Positions 1 to 8,261 are shown, counted from the stretch's first letter. The stretch: 32,828 nt of DNA from Geobacter sp. (GCA_003857395.1 RPRC01000105.1:1-32828); one strand, 5' to 3'. Notes: a model not told the origin generated them from the sequence alone. Numbers and translations: made by a program.

Positions 1-60
1 CAACCGGTATGATGTCCGGGCAACGCGATACGACCTTACCCGAGACAGACAAGAGCAACA

Positions 61-510
61 ATGGAAGAATTTATCAGCAGTCACGGCTACCCGGCACTCA
101 TCCAGATGAGCTTTCTCGCCTCGACCATTCTCCCCCTTGGTTCAGAATGGCTTCTCGCGGCATTGGTGGTGAAAGGCATGGACCCGGGGCTGTCGGTAGC
201 GGTTGCTACGGCCGGAAATACCCTGGGCGCATGTACTACCTTCGGAATAGGCCTCTACGGAGGTCCTTTCCTCATCACCCGGGTCCTCCGCATCAGTGAC
301 GAGTCACGGTACAAGGCGGAAAAGCTCTTCGGAAAATTCGGGTTTTGGTCGCTCCTTTTCTCCTGGGTGCCGGTTGTGGGTGACCCCCTTTGTTTCGTGG
401 CAGGGGTACTGCGGGTCAGATTCGAGCTATTCGTCGTTCTCGTTCTGGCCGGTAAACTGGCTCGCTACGGAATCATCAGCCTGATTGCCCTGAACTATCA
501 GGGGGTCTGA
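61..510 (+). CDS. YqaA-family membrane protein (DedA/SNARE-associated type)
   Basis: A 149-residue inner-membrane protein of the YqaA/DedA-like family, whose members are thought to act in lipid carrier or membrane homeostasis; no reaction is assigned for this subfamily. It is hydrophobic almost throughout. The N-terminal stretch 'FLASTILPLGSEWLLAA' and the glycine-rich segment 'GNTLGACTTFGIG' are the typical reentrant-helix features, and 'SWVPVVGDPLCFVAGVLR' near residue 100 is the second conserved proline/glycine element. The length fits YqaA proteins (about 140-150). The ATG has only a weak purine-rich ribosome site (AAGAG). It sits alone upstream of the YchJ-type gene, about 150 bp away, on the same strand. 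Family assignment is from motif memory, not a search. Confidence 0.8.
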   Translation: MEEFISSHGYPALIQMSFLASTILPLGSEWLLAALVVKGMDPGLSVAVATAGNTLGACTTFGIGLYGGPFLITRVLRISDESRYKAEKLFGKFGFWSLLFSWVPVVGDPLCFVAGVLRVRFELFVVLVLAGKLARYGIISLIALNYQGV

Positions 511-656
511 AACAGGGTTGCCTCATGATCTTCCTTACCCGAGAAGTGGCAGACACGATTGCCGGAAATGTTCAGATGTGCTATCGTCTCTCACCAAGAC
601 ATAAACAGATTTGTCTGATCCCACAACCAAAAACATACCCATGGAGGAAATAACAT

Positions 657-1139
657 ATGAACAGCTGTCCTTGCGGAAGCGGTGCTTCCTATCCGGATTG
701 CTGCGAACCGGTCGTAACCGGAGCGCAAAACGCCGAAACAGCGGAACAACTCATGCGGGCACGCTATTCGGCCTATACAAAAGTTGCAACCGATTTCATC
801 TTTGAAAGCACCCACCCGGATCATCGGAAGGGATATGATCACGAAGGGACAAAAGTATGGGCGGAAAAATCTGAATGGTTGGGGCTCGAGATCATCGGCA
901 CCCGGCAGGGCGGTCCGGACGACACGGTCGGCGAGGTGGAATTCATCGCCCGCTTCCGCGAGAACGGCGTCCCGCGCACGCATCATGAATGCGGTCATTT
1001 CATGCGTGAGAAGGGACGCTGGTACTTCACCGACGGTAGCGTGGTGAAGCCAAAGCCGATCATCGTCGAAAAAGTCGGACGAAACGATCCCTGCCCCTGC
1101 GGAAGCAGTCTCAAGTATAAGAAGTGCTGCGGAAAGTAG
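657..1139 (+). CDS. ychJ: YchJ-type protein with two SEC-C zinc motifs
   Basis: This 160-residue protein has the UPF0225/YchJ layout: an N-terminal SEC-C motif (C4-P-C6-G-S-G with C15-C16), a central NTF2-like domain (about residues 25-135), and a second SEC-C motif at the C-terminus (C146-P-C148-G-S with C157-C158). SEC-C motifs bind zinc and in SecA mediate SecB contact; the function of YchJ itself is not established. The characteristic 'YSAYTK' and '[19 protein letters not shown]'-type segments are present. A clear GGAGG lies 10 bases before the ATG, supporting this start. Both motifs are complete, so the gene looks intact. The next 217 bp are non-coding before a convergent gene. Confidence 0.9.
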   Translation: MNSCPCGSGASYPDCCEPVVTGAQNAETAEQLMRARYSAYTKVATDFIFESTHPDHRKGYDHEGTKVWAEKSEWLGLEIIGTRQGGPDDTVGEVEFIARFRENGVPRTHHECGHFMREKGRWYFTDGSVVKPKPIIVEKVGRNDPCPCGSSLKYKKCCGK

Positions 1140-1356
1140 CCCTTTCTTTCGCACCTGACAGCGCAGGGACAAAAGAGGAAAACCCGGAAATTTTGCCGAA
1201 ATGCACAGGGAACGGAGAATGAGAATTCTGGGCGGGATGTTGCGGAACCGATAACCGGCGAAGCAGTTGCCTGGCGGCACTACTTGCTCAGGAAAGGCAG
1301 CCACGGGAAGGGAAGCATCTGACTGCCGGATTGACTTTCAACGGGACGATGGACGC

Positions 1357-1761
1357 TCAGTGGTTATACTGCCGAGAACATTGATCCAGAGCTGCATTTC
1401 TTTTTTTGTCTGCTGTCTGCCAGATATACTCGGGAGCTGAATAGGCTCCCGGTTGTTTTTCCACAGGGCGCCCATTGAGCTTGATGTAGCTCTCATACTC
1501 TTCTTCAGCATCCTCGACACACTGTACATATGATTGCTGAAGTTCCTTCTCCTGAACATACTTCGCTTTTTCCAACCCAAGTTGATCGCGCTTCATCGCC
1601 GGCAAGGCAAAGACAAAAAAGTACGAAATTGAAAGCACGAGAATTGCAAGGAGCACCACGAGAAAAATTGTCGGATCGAGAGATTTCCGGCTAGCCTGCT
1701 CATTTTCAGTTTTTTCGGGTGCCTTTTCTGCCTGTTCTTTCAGATGTTTTTCTTCGCTCAT
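1357..1761 (-). CDS. Small single-pass membrane protein, unknown function
   Basis: A 134-residue protein not recognised as a named family. It starts at MSEEKHL because GAGGTG lies about 9 bases upstream; an upstream in-frame ATG 12 codons earlier has no ribosome site. The first 30 residues are charged and low-complexity (Glu/Lys rich), followed by one strong membrane helix (about residues 32-54, 'FLVVLLAILVLSISYFFVF'). The remaining 80 residues are hydrophilic, helical and contain two cysteines (in 'VQCVEDAEEEY' and 'LDQCSRQY'). The probable topology is N-in with the C-terminal part periplasmic. It is the last gene of the minus-strand run and is separated from the GIY-YIG gene by 96 bp. Confidence 0.65.
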   Translation of the reverse strand: MSEEKHLKEQAEKAPEKTENEQASRKSLDPTIFLVVLLAILVLSISYFFVFALPAMKRDQLGLEKAKYVQEKELQQSYVQCVEDAEEEYESYIKLNGRPVEKQPGAYSAPEYIWQTADKKRNAALDQCSRQYNH

Positions 1762-1857
1762 AGTAGTGAACACCTCGCGATAGTATCTGAACCACACATA
1801 CCACGCTTTTCAGCATACCCCGAAAAACGGCATTTTCAATAATCCTGCTGGGATTTC

Positions 1858-2124
1858 CTATGCATTGACCACTTCATTTTGCTCCGCACCGGCCAACAGG
1901 CATTTAGCGGCATGCGACAGCCCATTGATTTCGGCCTCTCTCCTGCTTGCGGTACTCTTGGTGTGGCCGGTTTCCAGATACAGCACCTTCTCCGGCCGGC
2001 GGCCACGAAAGTACTTTGCGCCCCGACCTGCTGCGTGCTGGCACAGGCGCCTGCCCAGATCAGTGGTAATCCCGGTATACAGTGAGTTGTCAGAACAATG
2101 AATGATATATACCTGCCAGTTCAT
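1858..2124 (-). CDS. GIY-YIG domain protein (YhbQ/UPF0213 type)
   Basis: An 88-residue protein that is essentially one GIY-YIG nuclease domain. The two signature strands are seen as 'VYIIHC' (residues 5-10) and 'LYTGIT' (15-20), followed by the conserved 'DLGRRLCQH' helix with Arg25/Arg26 and His30, the 'GAKYFRGRRP' element, and 'SRREAEI' (60-66) carrying the expected catalytic-type glutamate. Standalone members of this family are about 80-100 residues; proposed roles are in DNA repair or recombination, without a firm substrate. A GGAGGG lies about 13 bases before the ATG, a long spacing. It lies downstream of the RNase H-like gene (97 bp gap) and may be in the same transcript. Confidence 0.88.
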   Translation of the reverse strand: MNWQVYIIHCSDNSLYTGITTDLGRRLCQHAAGRGAKYFRGRRPEKVLYLETGHTKSTASRREAEINGLSHAAKCLLAGAEQNEVVNA

Positions 2125-2221
2125 GGGAAAAGATTGGCCCTCCTGCCGGTTGGCTGGCCCGGTACCAGCTGCGTCATGGCCAGCCCTTCGGAATGTTCAA
2201 AGAAGCAGGACAGATCAGCCT

Positions 2222-2749
2222 TCATTCGACAGGTTCAGCCATCCAGATGGTTAAAGCTCTCCGTACTTCCTGATCGACACACGAGAAAATCTGCTGCACG
2301 GTGTCGCGTGAGCAGGCACGGGAGTGCCCTGCTACCTTGACCAGCTCGAATCCAAGTTTGTCAATCTCCGCGTAAAATGCCCGATACAGGGAAGCGTTTG
2401 TCAACAATTGCCCTGAACGCCGGGAAAGAAACCGGTTGGCCTCCAGGGCTGCCCTTCTTCCCGGCAGCCCTGCTACGCACTGGGAATCGGTAAACACCCG
2501 CAGACTTCCCGGATCAAAACTAGCGTCTGTCTGATAATTTTCCAAAGCCCACAAAACCGTCTGCACTTCGAGCTTTGTCGACGATGTATCGGCAAACCTC
2601 TTGAAGCGGATTTTTGAGGAGATTTCAGCCCGGTCAATCTCGTGTGGTTCGTTTTCAAGGTATGACGCGGGAAGGAGCAAGTAGGCGCCGACCCCGTACT
2701 TTCGCTGTGGATTCGAACTGACATCGGTAAAAAGAGCTAAACTGTTCAT
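2222..2749 (-). CDS. RNase H-like protein
   Basis: A 175-residue protein with the ribonuclease H fold. The four acidic positions of the family are visible: Asp9 in 'LFTDVS', Glu61 in 'KLEVQTVLWAL', Asp88 in 'FTDSQC' and Asp159 in 'SCVDQEVRRAL'. His142 in 'KVAGHS' matches the family's mobile histidine. This set suggests an active two-metal nuclease acting on RNA in RNA-DNA hybrids. It is not a typical RnhA: the first strand reads 'TDVSSNPQRKYGVGAYL' rather than the usual 'TDGSC..NPGPGG', and there is extra material before the glutamate. It belongs to the minus-strand run with RluA and the GIY-YIG gene. The ribosome site (GGAAC) is weak. An alternative is a non-catalytic RNase H-fold protein. 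Confidence 0.82.
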   Translation of the reverse strand: MNSLALFTDVSSNPQRKYGVGAYLLLPASYLENEPHEIDRAEISSKIRFKRFADTSSTKLEVQTVLWALENYQTDASFDPGSLRVFTDSQCVAGLPGRRAALEANRFLSRRSGQLLTNASLYRAFYAEIDKLGFELVKVAGHSRACSRDTVQQIFSCVDQEVRRALTIWMAEPVE

Positions 2750-2796
2750 AACTAAACCGTTCCACGTTTCAAGAATGAATACCTCGGGGCACGTCC

Positions 2797-3513
2797 CTAT
2801 TTCCCCTCTGAAAGCTGGAAGGTGCCGACCAAGCGGGTAAAAAGGGGCGGAATCTGCGTCTCAAAACGAAGCTGTGCGCCGCTGACCGGGTGGGTGAAGG
2901 AAATCGAGCAGGCATGCAGCGCCAGATTGGCATACGAAGCATGGCCGCTGCCGTACTTCCGGTCACCGACAACCGGATGCCCCTTGTCCGCCAGGTGCAC
3001 CCGAATTTGATGCTTTCTGCCGGTGAGCAGATGAATGCGCAGCAGGCTGATCCCTTTCAGCTCTTTTACCAGCGTATAGGCCGTTTGCGACAGCTTTCCC
3101 TTGGCTGGGTCAGGGGTGGAATAGACCGTAAAAGCAGCATTCTCCGTCAAATAGCTGCTGATGGTCCCCTCGGGGGGGCTGATGTGGCCAAACACCGCTG
3201 CCAGATAGATTTTGGTGGTGTTTTCCCAATCAGACTGCAGGAATATTTTAGCCTGTTCACTTTTGGCAAACAACAAAATGCCGGACGTGTCACGGTCCAG
3301 TCGATGCACGATATACACCCGGTTGCGTGATTTGGGGTTGCCCTTCCGAACGTAGTCGTTAAGTATCGAGTGCACCGTCCGGGATTTATCCCTATCGGTA
3401 CCCATGGTCAAGAGGCCGCTTGGCTTATCCACCACAAGTATTTCAGCATCCTCATACAGCAGCGAAACGCCTTTGGGCTGATGTTTCGGGGCTGACTGTC
3501 TGGTTATACGCAT
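2797..3513 (-). CDS. RluA-family pseudouridine synthase
   Basis: A 238-residue enzyme (from the ATG at 3513) that isomerises uridine to pseudouridine in rRNA or tRNA. The catalytic motif HRLDRDTSG is intact, with the nucleophilic aspartate at about residue 73. Other family blocks are 'ILVVDKPSGLLT' near the N-terminus, 'TGRKHQIRVHLADKGHPVVGDRKYG' and 'LALHACSISFTHPVSG'. There is no S4 RNA-binding domain, so it resembles the short RluA/RluE/TruC-like forms. The start is uncertain: the frame stays open to 3579 through TTG/GTG codons but none has a good ribosome site, whereas a GGAGG lies 20 bases before the chosen ATG. It is downstream of the VF530-type gene in the minus-strand run. Confidence 0.92.
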   Translation of the reverse strand: MRITRQSAPKHQPKGVSLLYEDAEILVVDKPSGLLTMGTDRDKSRTVHSILNDYVRKGNPKSRNRVYIVHRLDRDTSGILLFAKSEQAKIFLQSDWENTTKIYLAAVFGHISPPEGTISSYLTENAAFTVYSTPDPAKGKLSQTAYTLVKELKGISLLRIHLLTGRKHQIRVHLADKGHPVVGDRKYGSGHASYANLALHACSISFTHPVSGAQLRFETQIPPLFTRLVGTFQLSEGK

Positions 3514-3604
3514 TGCAGCCTTGTCTGTGAAAAAACCTCCGGGGTGGTCCCGTCGGTCGGATAGTGTTTGACCACACAAGGAGAACTCTCGTAGCCGCTA
3601 CGCT

Positions 3605-3835
3605 TTACGAGTAACTCTCCAGCTTCCAACGCAGGTACAGCTCTTCGACCTTATCCCTGGCCCAAGGGTTTCTCCGCAAAAACTTCAAGCTGGAAGCAAC
3701 ACTCGGGTTATGGGTAAAACAGCGGATATCGATACGCTTGCCCAGCTCCTCCCAGCCAAACTCCTCCACCAGTTGGGTCATAATCATCTTCAGGGTTATG
3801 CCGTGCAGGATATCGTTGGGCTGTTGCTCGTTCAT
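3605..3835 (-). CDS. VF530-family DNA-binding protein (DUF2132)
   Basis: A 76-residue protein matching the VF530/DUF2132 family almost end to end. The hallmark segments 'LHGITLKMIMTQLVEEFGWEEL', 'IRCFTHNPSVASSLKFLRR' and 'PWARDKVEELYL' are all present. The family name comes from a Vibrio fischeri protein with a DNA-binding fold, but the biological role is unknown. The start is supported by GAGG placed 8 bases before the ATG. It lies 32 bp after the YehS-like gene, consistent with co-transcription. The family is mostly known from gammaproteobacteria and some other proteobacteria, so transfer is possible. Confidence 0.92.
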   Translation of the reverse strand: MNEQQPNDILHGITLKMIMTQLVEEFGWEELGKRIDIRCFTHNPSVASSLKFLRRNPWARDKVEELYLRWKLESYS

Positions 3836-3867
3836 GCAGCATACCTCAAAACCAGACGTGTCAAAAG

Positions 3868-4359
3868 TTAAGGATTGTTATTTTTCTTTGCCGTATTTTT
3901 GCGGCCCAGCGTAAGGCCGCGGATAAAGTTCCGCAAGAACTGGTCGCCACATTGCTTATAATTTCGATGTTCAACGGAACGAAACATCGCGGACAATTGA
4001 GATTTCGAAATAGACACACCAGCCTCTTTCAGGATATCGAGCATCGTTTCATCATTCAATTCCAAGGCAATTCTGAGCTTCCGCAAAACGAGATTATTGG
4101 TCAGTGCTCCTTCCGCCGGCTGGACGGCATCGGCTGACTGGTTTTGTCTGCCACGCCGGTAGACAATCAATCCATCCAGAAATAAACTCATTACCGTATC
4201 GTCACAGGCAGAGAAACCCTGCTCTTCCTCTTTCTTTAAAAACTTCAAAACATCAGCTGGTCCAATTTCATATCCGGCCAGCGCGAATATTTCCGTCATA
4301 ATGACACCGTTCAGGTCCAGGGCATACCGGAGCCGACGGAGCAAATCGTTGTTGGTCAT
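3868..4359 (-). CDS. yehS: YehS-like protein (DUF1456), two tandem repeats
   Basis: A 163-residue cytoplasmic protein made of two DUF1456 repeats. The first begins 'MTNNDLLRRLRYALDLNGVIMTEIFALAG' and the second 'LTNNLVLRKLRIALELNDETMLDILKEAG' (about residue 86); each ends in the family pattern 'Y..C.D..+..FL.GL', seen as 'FSACDDTVMSLFLDGL' and 'YKQCGDQFLRNFIRGL'. Length and two-repeat structure match E. coli YehS. No biochemical function is established. An AAAGGA lies 8 bases before the ATG. It is flanked by the DTW-domain gene (41 bp) and the VF530-type gene (32 bp). Confidence 0.93.
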   Translation of the reverse strand: MTNNDLLRRLRYALDLNGVIMTEIFALAGYEIGPADVLKFLKKEEEQGFSACDDTVMSLFLDGLIVYRRGRQNQSADAVQPAEGALTNNLVLRKLRIALELNDETMLDILKEAGVSISKSQLSAMFRSVEHRNYKQCGDQFLRNFIRGLTLGRKNTAKKNNNP

Positions 4360-4400
4360 TGTAAAAATCCTTTATTAGTAGAGCTGATGACTGTTTTTCC

Positions 4401-4898
4401 TCAGCGCCCCATCGCCGCCCCACGCATAGCGCCCGGCGGCCTGATGAAGGCCAAAAAACGCTCCTGCAAACGCTCGGCGTGGTCGATCCATCCCGTGCAG
4501 CGCAGAATTTCGATCACGCACTCGGCCGTACACAGGCAAGACTCTTTCTGATTCCTTCTCAGGTTATACCGCGATGAACCGGCCGGCTTGAGACAGACCC
4601 GGCGGGCCTTTTGCAGGTACGGACTACGCTGGTAGATCTTGCGGGCTTCATGCCAGGTGCCGTCGATCAGGATGAAGTGCGAGATGCCGGACAGGTCGTC
4701 GTTCTTCTCATCGGACAGACCGGGGTAAACCAGCGCCGCCCCCCCTGCCTCAATCTCTTCCACAAGTTTGGCAGGTGGATTGAGTCGGTCCCAACGGGCC
4801 TGCTCAGCCGCATCCCCCAAGATTTCCAGCACCAATCGGCCGGTGTTGGAGCGTTTGTCAAATTCCTTGCAGTGGGTCAAAAGGGTAAATTTCATCAT
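4401..4898 (-). CDS. DTW-domain tRNA-uridine aminocarboxypropyltransferase
   Basis: A DTW-domain protein of about 165 residues. Family members (TapT/TuaA, DTWD1/2) transfer the 3-amino-3-carboxypropyl group from S-adenosylmethionine to a tRNA uridine, giving acp3U. The N-terminal 'THCKEFDKRSNTGRL' matches the family's 'H..E..+.SNT' block, and the signature appears as 'LIDGTWHEARK', here DGTW, close to the eponymous DTW. 'SSRYNLRRNQKESCLCTAE' is the conserved Ser-Xaa-Tyr-Xaa-Xaa-Arg region. The N-terminal zinc-binding cysteines of longer members are absent. The start is unclear: ATG codons at 4898 and 4895 fit the family boundary, a TTG at 4934 would add 12 residues, and none has a strong ribosome site. 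Confidence 0.87.
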   Translation of the reverse strand: MMKFTLLTHCKEFDKRSNTGRLVLEILGDAAEQARWDRLNPPAKLVEEIEAGGAALVYPGLSDEKNDDLSGISHFILIDGTWHEARKIYQRSPYLQKARRVCLKPAGSSRYNLRRNQKESCLCTAECVIEILRCTGWIDHAERLQERFLAFIRPPGAMRGAAMGR

Positions 4899-4953
4899 TG
4901 CAGGATACCATGGCAGCAAAATGCAGGGGTTCAAAGAGGTGCGGTGAATGAGG

Positions 4954-5139
4954 TTACCGCTTAGCTTGTACCATCACCTGCGTGAACAAGGGCGCAACCA
5001 TGTCAGATTGTACCGCCGCAACAATTTGCAGGTCACCGCAAAGCTTCCATCCCTGTGCTAAAAGTTCTTTTACCTTCATTTTCAAATCATTTACATTATG
5101 CTCACTGATAATTTCATAGTCGTCAACTTCGTGATACAT
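4954..5139 (-). CDS. DUF1737 small protein
   Basis: A 61-residue protein matching DUF1737: 'YEIISEHNVNDLKMKVKELLAQGWKLCGDLQIV' is the typical single-domain pattern of Tyr, a helix, then GW-x-L-x-G. No function is known. The upstream in-frame codons are ignored because a clear GGGAG lies 9 bases before the ATG at 5139. It is the second gene in the minus-strand run, 55 bp upstream of the DTW-domain gene. Confidence 0.8.
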   Translation of the reverse strand: MYHEVDDYEIISEHNVNDLKMKVKELLAQGWKLCGDLQIVAAVQSDMVAPLFTQVMVQAKR

Positions 5140-5399
5140 GGTAACTGTCTCCCGTAACTTCCTGCTCGTAACAAATTTTCCTGGCGCAGCCATACAGGCC
5201 TGCAGGTTCTTCACTCTAGCCAATTCTACCGTTGCCGGGGCAGCAGCTGGTCCTGACTCTCGGGCTGATTTCTTCTGGCTTGAGGGATAATAACACAGTT
5301 GGAATCAAGAGCGGTGCGAAAGCTACTCTATTTTCAAACTTCCGGGATACCGTTATGTGCCGAAAAAAGCAGCATCCCCCATTTCACCTGGCTTTTCCT

Positions 5400-5588
5400 T
5401 CACGTTTCATTGTCAAAGGCACCTGCGATACTGTCCGCCAAAACCCTCCGATACGAAATAGCCTGAGCATCCGCAATCGAATAACCTCTTTTCCTGTGGA
5501 GATAGACCAGCTTGCAGAATAACTTTCTTTCCTCATGGCTGAGGTCTTGATAGTCCGGCTCAGGTTGTGTGCAGCATAGGGATAGCAT
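5400..5588 (-). CDS. Small hypothetical protein (62 residues)
   Basis: A short coding region with a strong ribosome site (GAGGAG, 8 bases before the ATG at 5588), which marks it as real even though the family is not recognised. The protein is soluble and helical: 'LSHEERKLFCKLVYLHRKRGYSIADAQAISYRRVLADSIAG'. The second half reads like a small DNA- or protein-binding helical hairpin, but no domain is named. It is the most upstream gene of the minus-strand run, about 260 bp before the DUF1737 gene, so it may have its own promoter. Confidence 0.6.
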   Translation of the reverse strand: MLSLCCTQPEPDYQDLSHEERKLFCKLVYLHRKRGYSIADAQAISYRRVLADSIAGAFDNET

Positions 5589-6060
5589 ATCCGTACTCCT
5601 CTGTTTGGGAGCAAGGATACCCGCTTTGTGCGACAGGATAGGTCTCAATCACCGAAGAATCGTGAAAGGTCAGACTACCAAGAAGTATGTAACCGTATCT
5701 CCACATTCAGCTGTGGAAACCTTGTGGACAAGTCTGTTGGGATCCAGGTAAAGTAGTGTATTTTACTGGACGAGTTGCGAATTGCCCGATAGATAATCAG
5801 AAACCATAACTGCTGCAATATCAGCTACATACAAGAATAAGCGTAATTACAGCAGGTTATAACGACTGGCGTGTCTATTGATAATCAGTTTCATTTAGGA
5901 TCAGTTTAGGCTGGGGATAAAGTGCTTCGTTTTGTCACAGAATTGTTTCACTGACGTTCTGATCCATGGTTTTGAGTGGAGCAGATTTGATTCATGCAGA
6001 ATTGTCAGCGATTGCGTTGCGGTACTCTTTCCTGCCAGCCTTTTTACTCATGGTCCAAGA
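5589..6060. other. Intergenic region without a recognised gene
   Basis: About 470 bp between a small minus-strand gene and the 3' end of the next minus-strand gene. The sequence is AT-richer than its neighbours and has no open frame with a ribosome site. I see no strong hairpin with a T-run. It must contain the promoter for the minus-strand gene at 5400-5588, but I could not pick one convincingly. Confidence 0.5.
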
Positions 6061-6651
6061 TTATGGAGCTTGCAGAGAGTAGCCGGGCGGAGTATAAAGC
6101 AGAATCAAAACCCCCAGTTTTTCGCTCAACCCCATGACCGGAGACACAACCATGATATCCCCGTTTTCCTGGGTGCTGACAATCGTCTTGTCCTCTTGAA
6201 GCACCGACGGAGGAAAATCGCTGGCAACCTGGGTGCCTTCACGTTTCTTGTCTGTTGCTGCCACTACCGTGCCATCAGATTTTGCCACAACAATTTCCTT
6301 CATATTCTTCTCTTTAACAAACTGGCCAAGATACTGGTTGACCTGTTGGTAATTGCCGCTGATCATCTCGGTGCGCACAGCCCAGACCAGCGGCACGACA
6401 GCAAGCCGGAGAAACGAGCTGTGCTGCTCTTTGATGATCTGACCGGCCCTCTCCGTCAGTTGTGCCTTGGCTCTGCTGACAGCAATGTTTTTCCAGAGAT
6501 ACATCCCTGCAATGGCAAGAAATAGTAGCGCAATTCCTAGGAGCCGCCAGTGGCTAACGATAAAGGATTTTTTGGCGACCAGTTCAGGGTGATGCACGGT
6601 ACTTTCAGCGGTATCGGGTTTTTTCTCTGAATCTTTCCTATCTTGGGTCAT
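6061..6651 (-). CDS. Membrane-anchored sensor-like protein (single Cache-like domain)
   Basis: A 196-residue protein with a short charged cytoplasmic N-terminus, one transmembrane helix (about residues 36-53), and an extracytoplasmic domain to the end. That domain has a long helix ('AKAQLTERAGQIIKEQHSSFLRLAVVPLVWAV') and then a PAS/Cache-like sheet ending 'GDIMVVSPVMGLSEKLGVLILLY', the way periplasmic sensor domains of chemoreceptors and kinases look. There is no second membrane helix and no kinase or methyl-accepting part, so it is either a stand-alone ligand-sensing partner or a truncated receptor. An AGGAGG lies 6 bases before the ATG, arguing for a functional gene. No partner is adjacent. 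Confidence 0.65.
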   Translation of the reverse strand: MTQDRKDSEKKPDTAESTVHHPELVAKKSFIVSHWRLLGIALLFLAIAGMYLWKNIAVSRAKAQLTERAGQIIKEQHSSFLRLAVVPLVWAVRTEMISGNYQQVNQYLGQFVKEKNMKEIVVAKSDGTVVAATDKKREGTQVASDFPPSVLQEDKTIVSTQENGDIMVVSPVMGLSEKLGVLILLYTPPGYSLQAP

Positions 6652-6950
6652 GTCGAACCTCCTGTTTTCAGGTATTGTATCATGAAATTCCGTGCATGTT
6701 CAGACTGAGCCATTTTTTCACCTCAGAACATGCGCAGAACCCCTTCCGAAAGATTTATTTGGGATGCTCCAATCCCCTTACGGCCTAAGTTCTTGACTTG
6801 CCCACCCCCCGGGTTTACTTTGCGGCGTAGCCGAAACAATCCCTGCGGCAGTCATGGTACCAGGGCACGTCGAAGGTACCTGTCAGCCGGCCTTTTTCGG
6901 GCTTCACAAGTATTCCGCATGGCGAATCCCGTTTCCGGAAAGGTGCCCAA
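6652..6950. other. Divergent intergenic region, no gene seen
   Basis: About 300 bp between divergently read genes, so promoters for both sides are expected here. It contains a pair of GGTACC palindromes 19 bp apart (near 6857 and 6876) and GC-rich short inverted repeats, but I recognise no riboswitch or attenuator. Long open frames crossing it are composition shadows of the GC-rich transporter gene. Confidence 0.4.
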
Positions 6951-8261
6951 ATGTCTATGAACTTGAATCCAGAACTCTGGCTGGGGCTGCTGGGGCTGTT
7001 GCCTCTCGTCCTCTACGTCGTCCTGGTCTTCCGCAATGTCGATATTCTCACGGCTACGGCAATCTGTGTCGTAGCGGGCGCACTGCTCAGCCACCAGACC
7101 CTCATCTCCTTCGGGGCCGCACTGACGGACGCCATGGGCTCCTTTCTCGCCCTGGTCGGGTTGATCATCATGCTGGGGCGCGGGTTGGGCGAAGTGCTGA
7201 ACTCCACCGGGGTCTCCCGGGTCATCGTCTACCGGATCATCCATACTATCGGCGTGGACACGGAAAAGAAGGCCATGTTCGGCATCATGCTGTCCTGCCT
7301 GGTAGTGGTCGGCTTGCTCGGTACCATGGCCGGGGGCAATGCCGTCATCGCGCCGATTGTTTTGCCGGTTGCCGCCGCAGTCGGACTGTCGCGCAGCACG
7401 GTGGGGGTCATTTTCCAGGCGGTAGGCGAAGAGGCGTTGATCCTCGGGCCGTTCACGCCCCCGGTCATCACCCTGCTCGGCCTGACGAAAATCAGTTACG
7501 GCGAAATGCTGCTGTTCGTCTCCGGTCCGGTCGCCGCCATTACCCTGCTGGTCACCTGGTGCGTAATCCAGCGAATCCAGCGGAAAACCAGGGACCTGAC
7601 CCCCTACGAAAAGCCGGAAGAAACAGTGCAGTTCGAGCCGACACCCAGGAGCCGCCGCGCCACCACGGTATTCGCCTGCACCTTCCTGGCAGCGGTGATC
7701 TACGGTATCATCGTCAAGGCTCCCACCTCGTTCGTGGTCGTCATCATGCTCGGTCTTTCCTTCATCACCGGCCTGGTGGGCGGCCTGAAAGCCGACGAGA
7801 TCCTGAGACTCGTGGTCAAAGGCATGGCGGGCAATGTCAGCCTGTTCCTGCTGTTTCTGCTGCTTGACCCGTTCATCCTGTTCGTGGAAAAGGCCGGGGG
7901 CTTCAAGGCCCTGACCACGCTCCTCACACCGATGATGGAACTTGGCGGCAAAGCGGGGGTCGTCATCACCGGCGGCTTTCTCGGCGCCTTCGGCATCAGC
8001 GGCGCCACGGTCGCCACCCTCAAGCTGCTGCACGAAATGTTCAACCCCTTGCTGACAAGCTATGCGGTGTCGATGCTGGCCTGGTCGCTGGCGCTGGTTG
8101 TGGCCACCAGGGTGCACAATTTCGTCTTCCCTGGCGCGAACATGCTCAGCTCGCTCGGCTTCGCCGAATCGAATGACATGCGCTCCATGCTGAGAAACGG
8201 CTGGATTGTCGCCACCTGCCAACTCACCTTTCTCACGATCTTCAGTGTTTTTTTCGCCTGA
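6951..8261 (+). CDS. Multi-pass secondary transporter (NhaC/IT superfamily-like)
   Basis: A 436-residue integral membrane protein with about 11-12 hydrophobic helices, spread over two halves joined by a charged cytoplasmic loop (about residues 205-232, rich in Arg/Glu/Pro). Each half contains a glycine-rich reentrant-type stretch: 'GLLGTMAGGNAVIAPIVLP' with 'EEALILGPFTPP' in the first and 'GGFLGAFGISGATVATLKLL' in the second, as in ion-transporter superfamily carriers (NhaC, GntP, DcuC types). The substrate is not readable from sequence. The gene 84 bp downstream is a dipeptidase, so uptake of a small peptide or modified amino acid with Na+ or H+ is plausible. The start ATG follows AAAGGTG. 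GC content is clearly higher than in surrounding genes. Confidence 0.75.
   Translation: MSMNLNPELWLGLLGLLPLVLYVVLVFRNVDILTATAICVVAGALLSHQTLISFGAALTDAMGSFLALVGLIIMLGRGLGEVLNSTGVSRVIVYRIIHTIGVDTEKKAMFGIMLSCLVVVGLLGTMAGGNAVIAPIVLPVAAAVGLSRSTVGVIFQAVGEEALILGPFTPPVITLLGLTKISYGEMLLFVSGPVAAITLLVTWCVIQRIQRKTRDLTPYEKPEETVQFEPTPRSRRATTVFACTFLAAVIYGIIVKAPTSFVVVIMLGLSFITGLVGGLKADEILRLVVKGMAGNVSLFLLFLLLDPFILFVEKAGGFKALTTLLTPMMELGGKAGVVITGGFLGAFGISGATVATLKLLHEMFNPLLTSYAVSMLAWSLALVVATRVHNFVFPGANMLSSLGFAESNDMRSMLRNGWIVATCQLTFLTIFSVFFA

Noticed and set aside
591..1304. 237-codon minus-strand frame over the YchJ gene
   Set aside because: Antisense of a gene with two intact SEC-C motifs; no ribosome site or recognisable protein.
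5932..6525. 197-codon plus-strand frame opposite the sensor-like protein
   Set aside because: Low-complexity, His/Arg-rich reading; the minus-strand frame has AGGAGG and a clear membrane helix.
6838..6900. Possible riboswitch before the transporter
   Set aside because: Short GC-rich inverted repeats only; none matches a riboswitch core that I can recognise.
6854..7867. 337-codon open frame overlapping the transporter on the same strand
   Set aside because: Arg/His/Gly-rich shadow frame without domains; it exists only because of high GC content.
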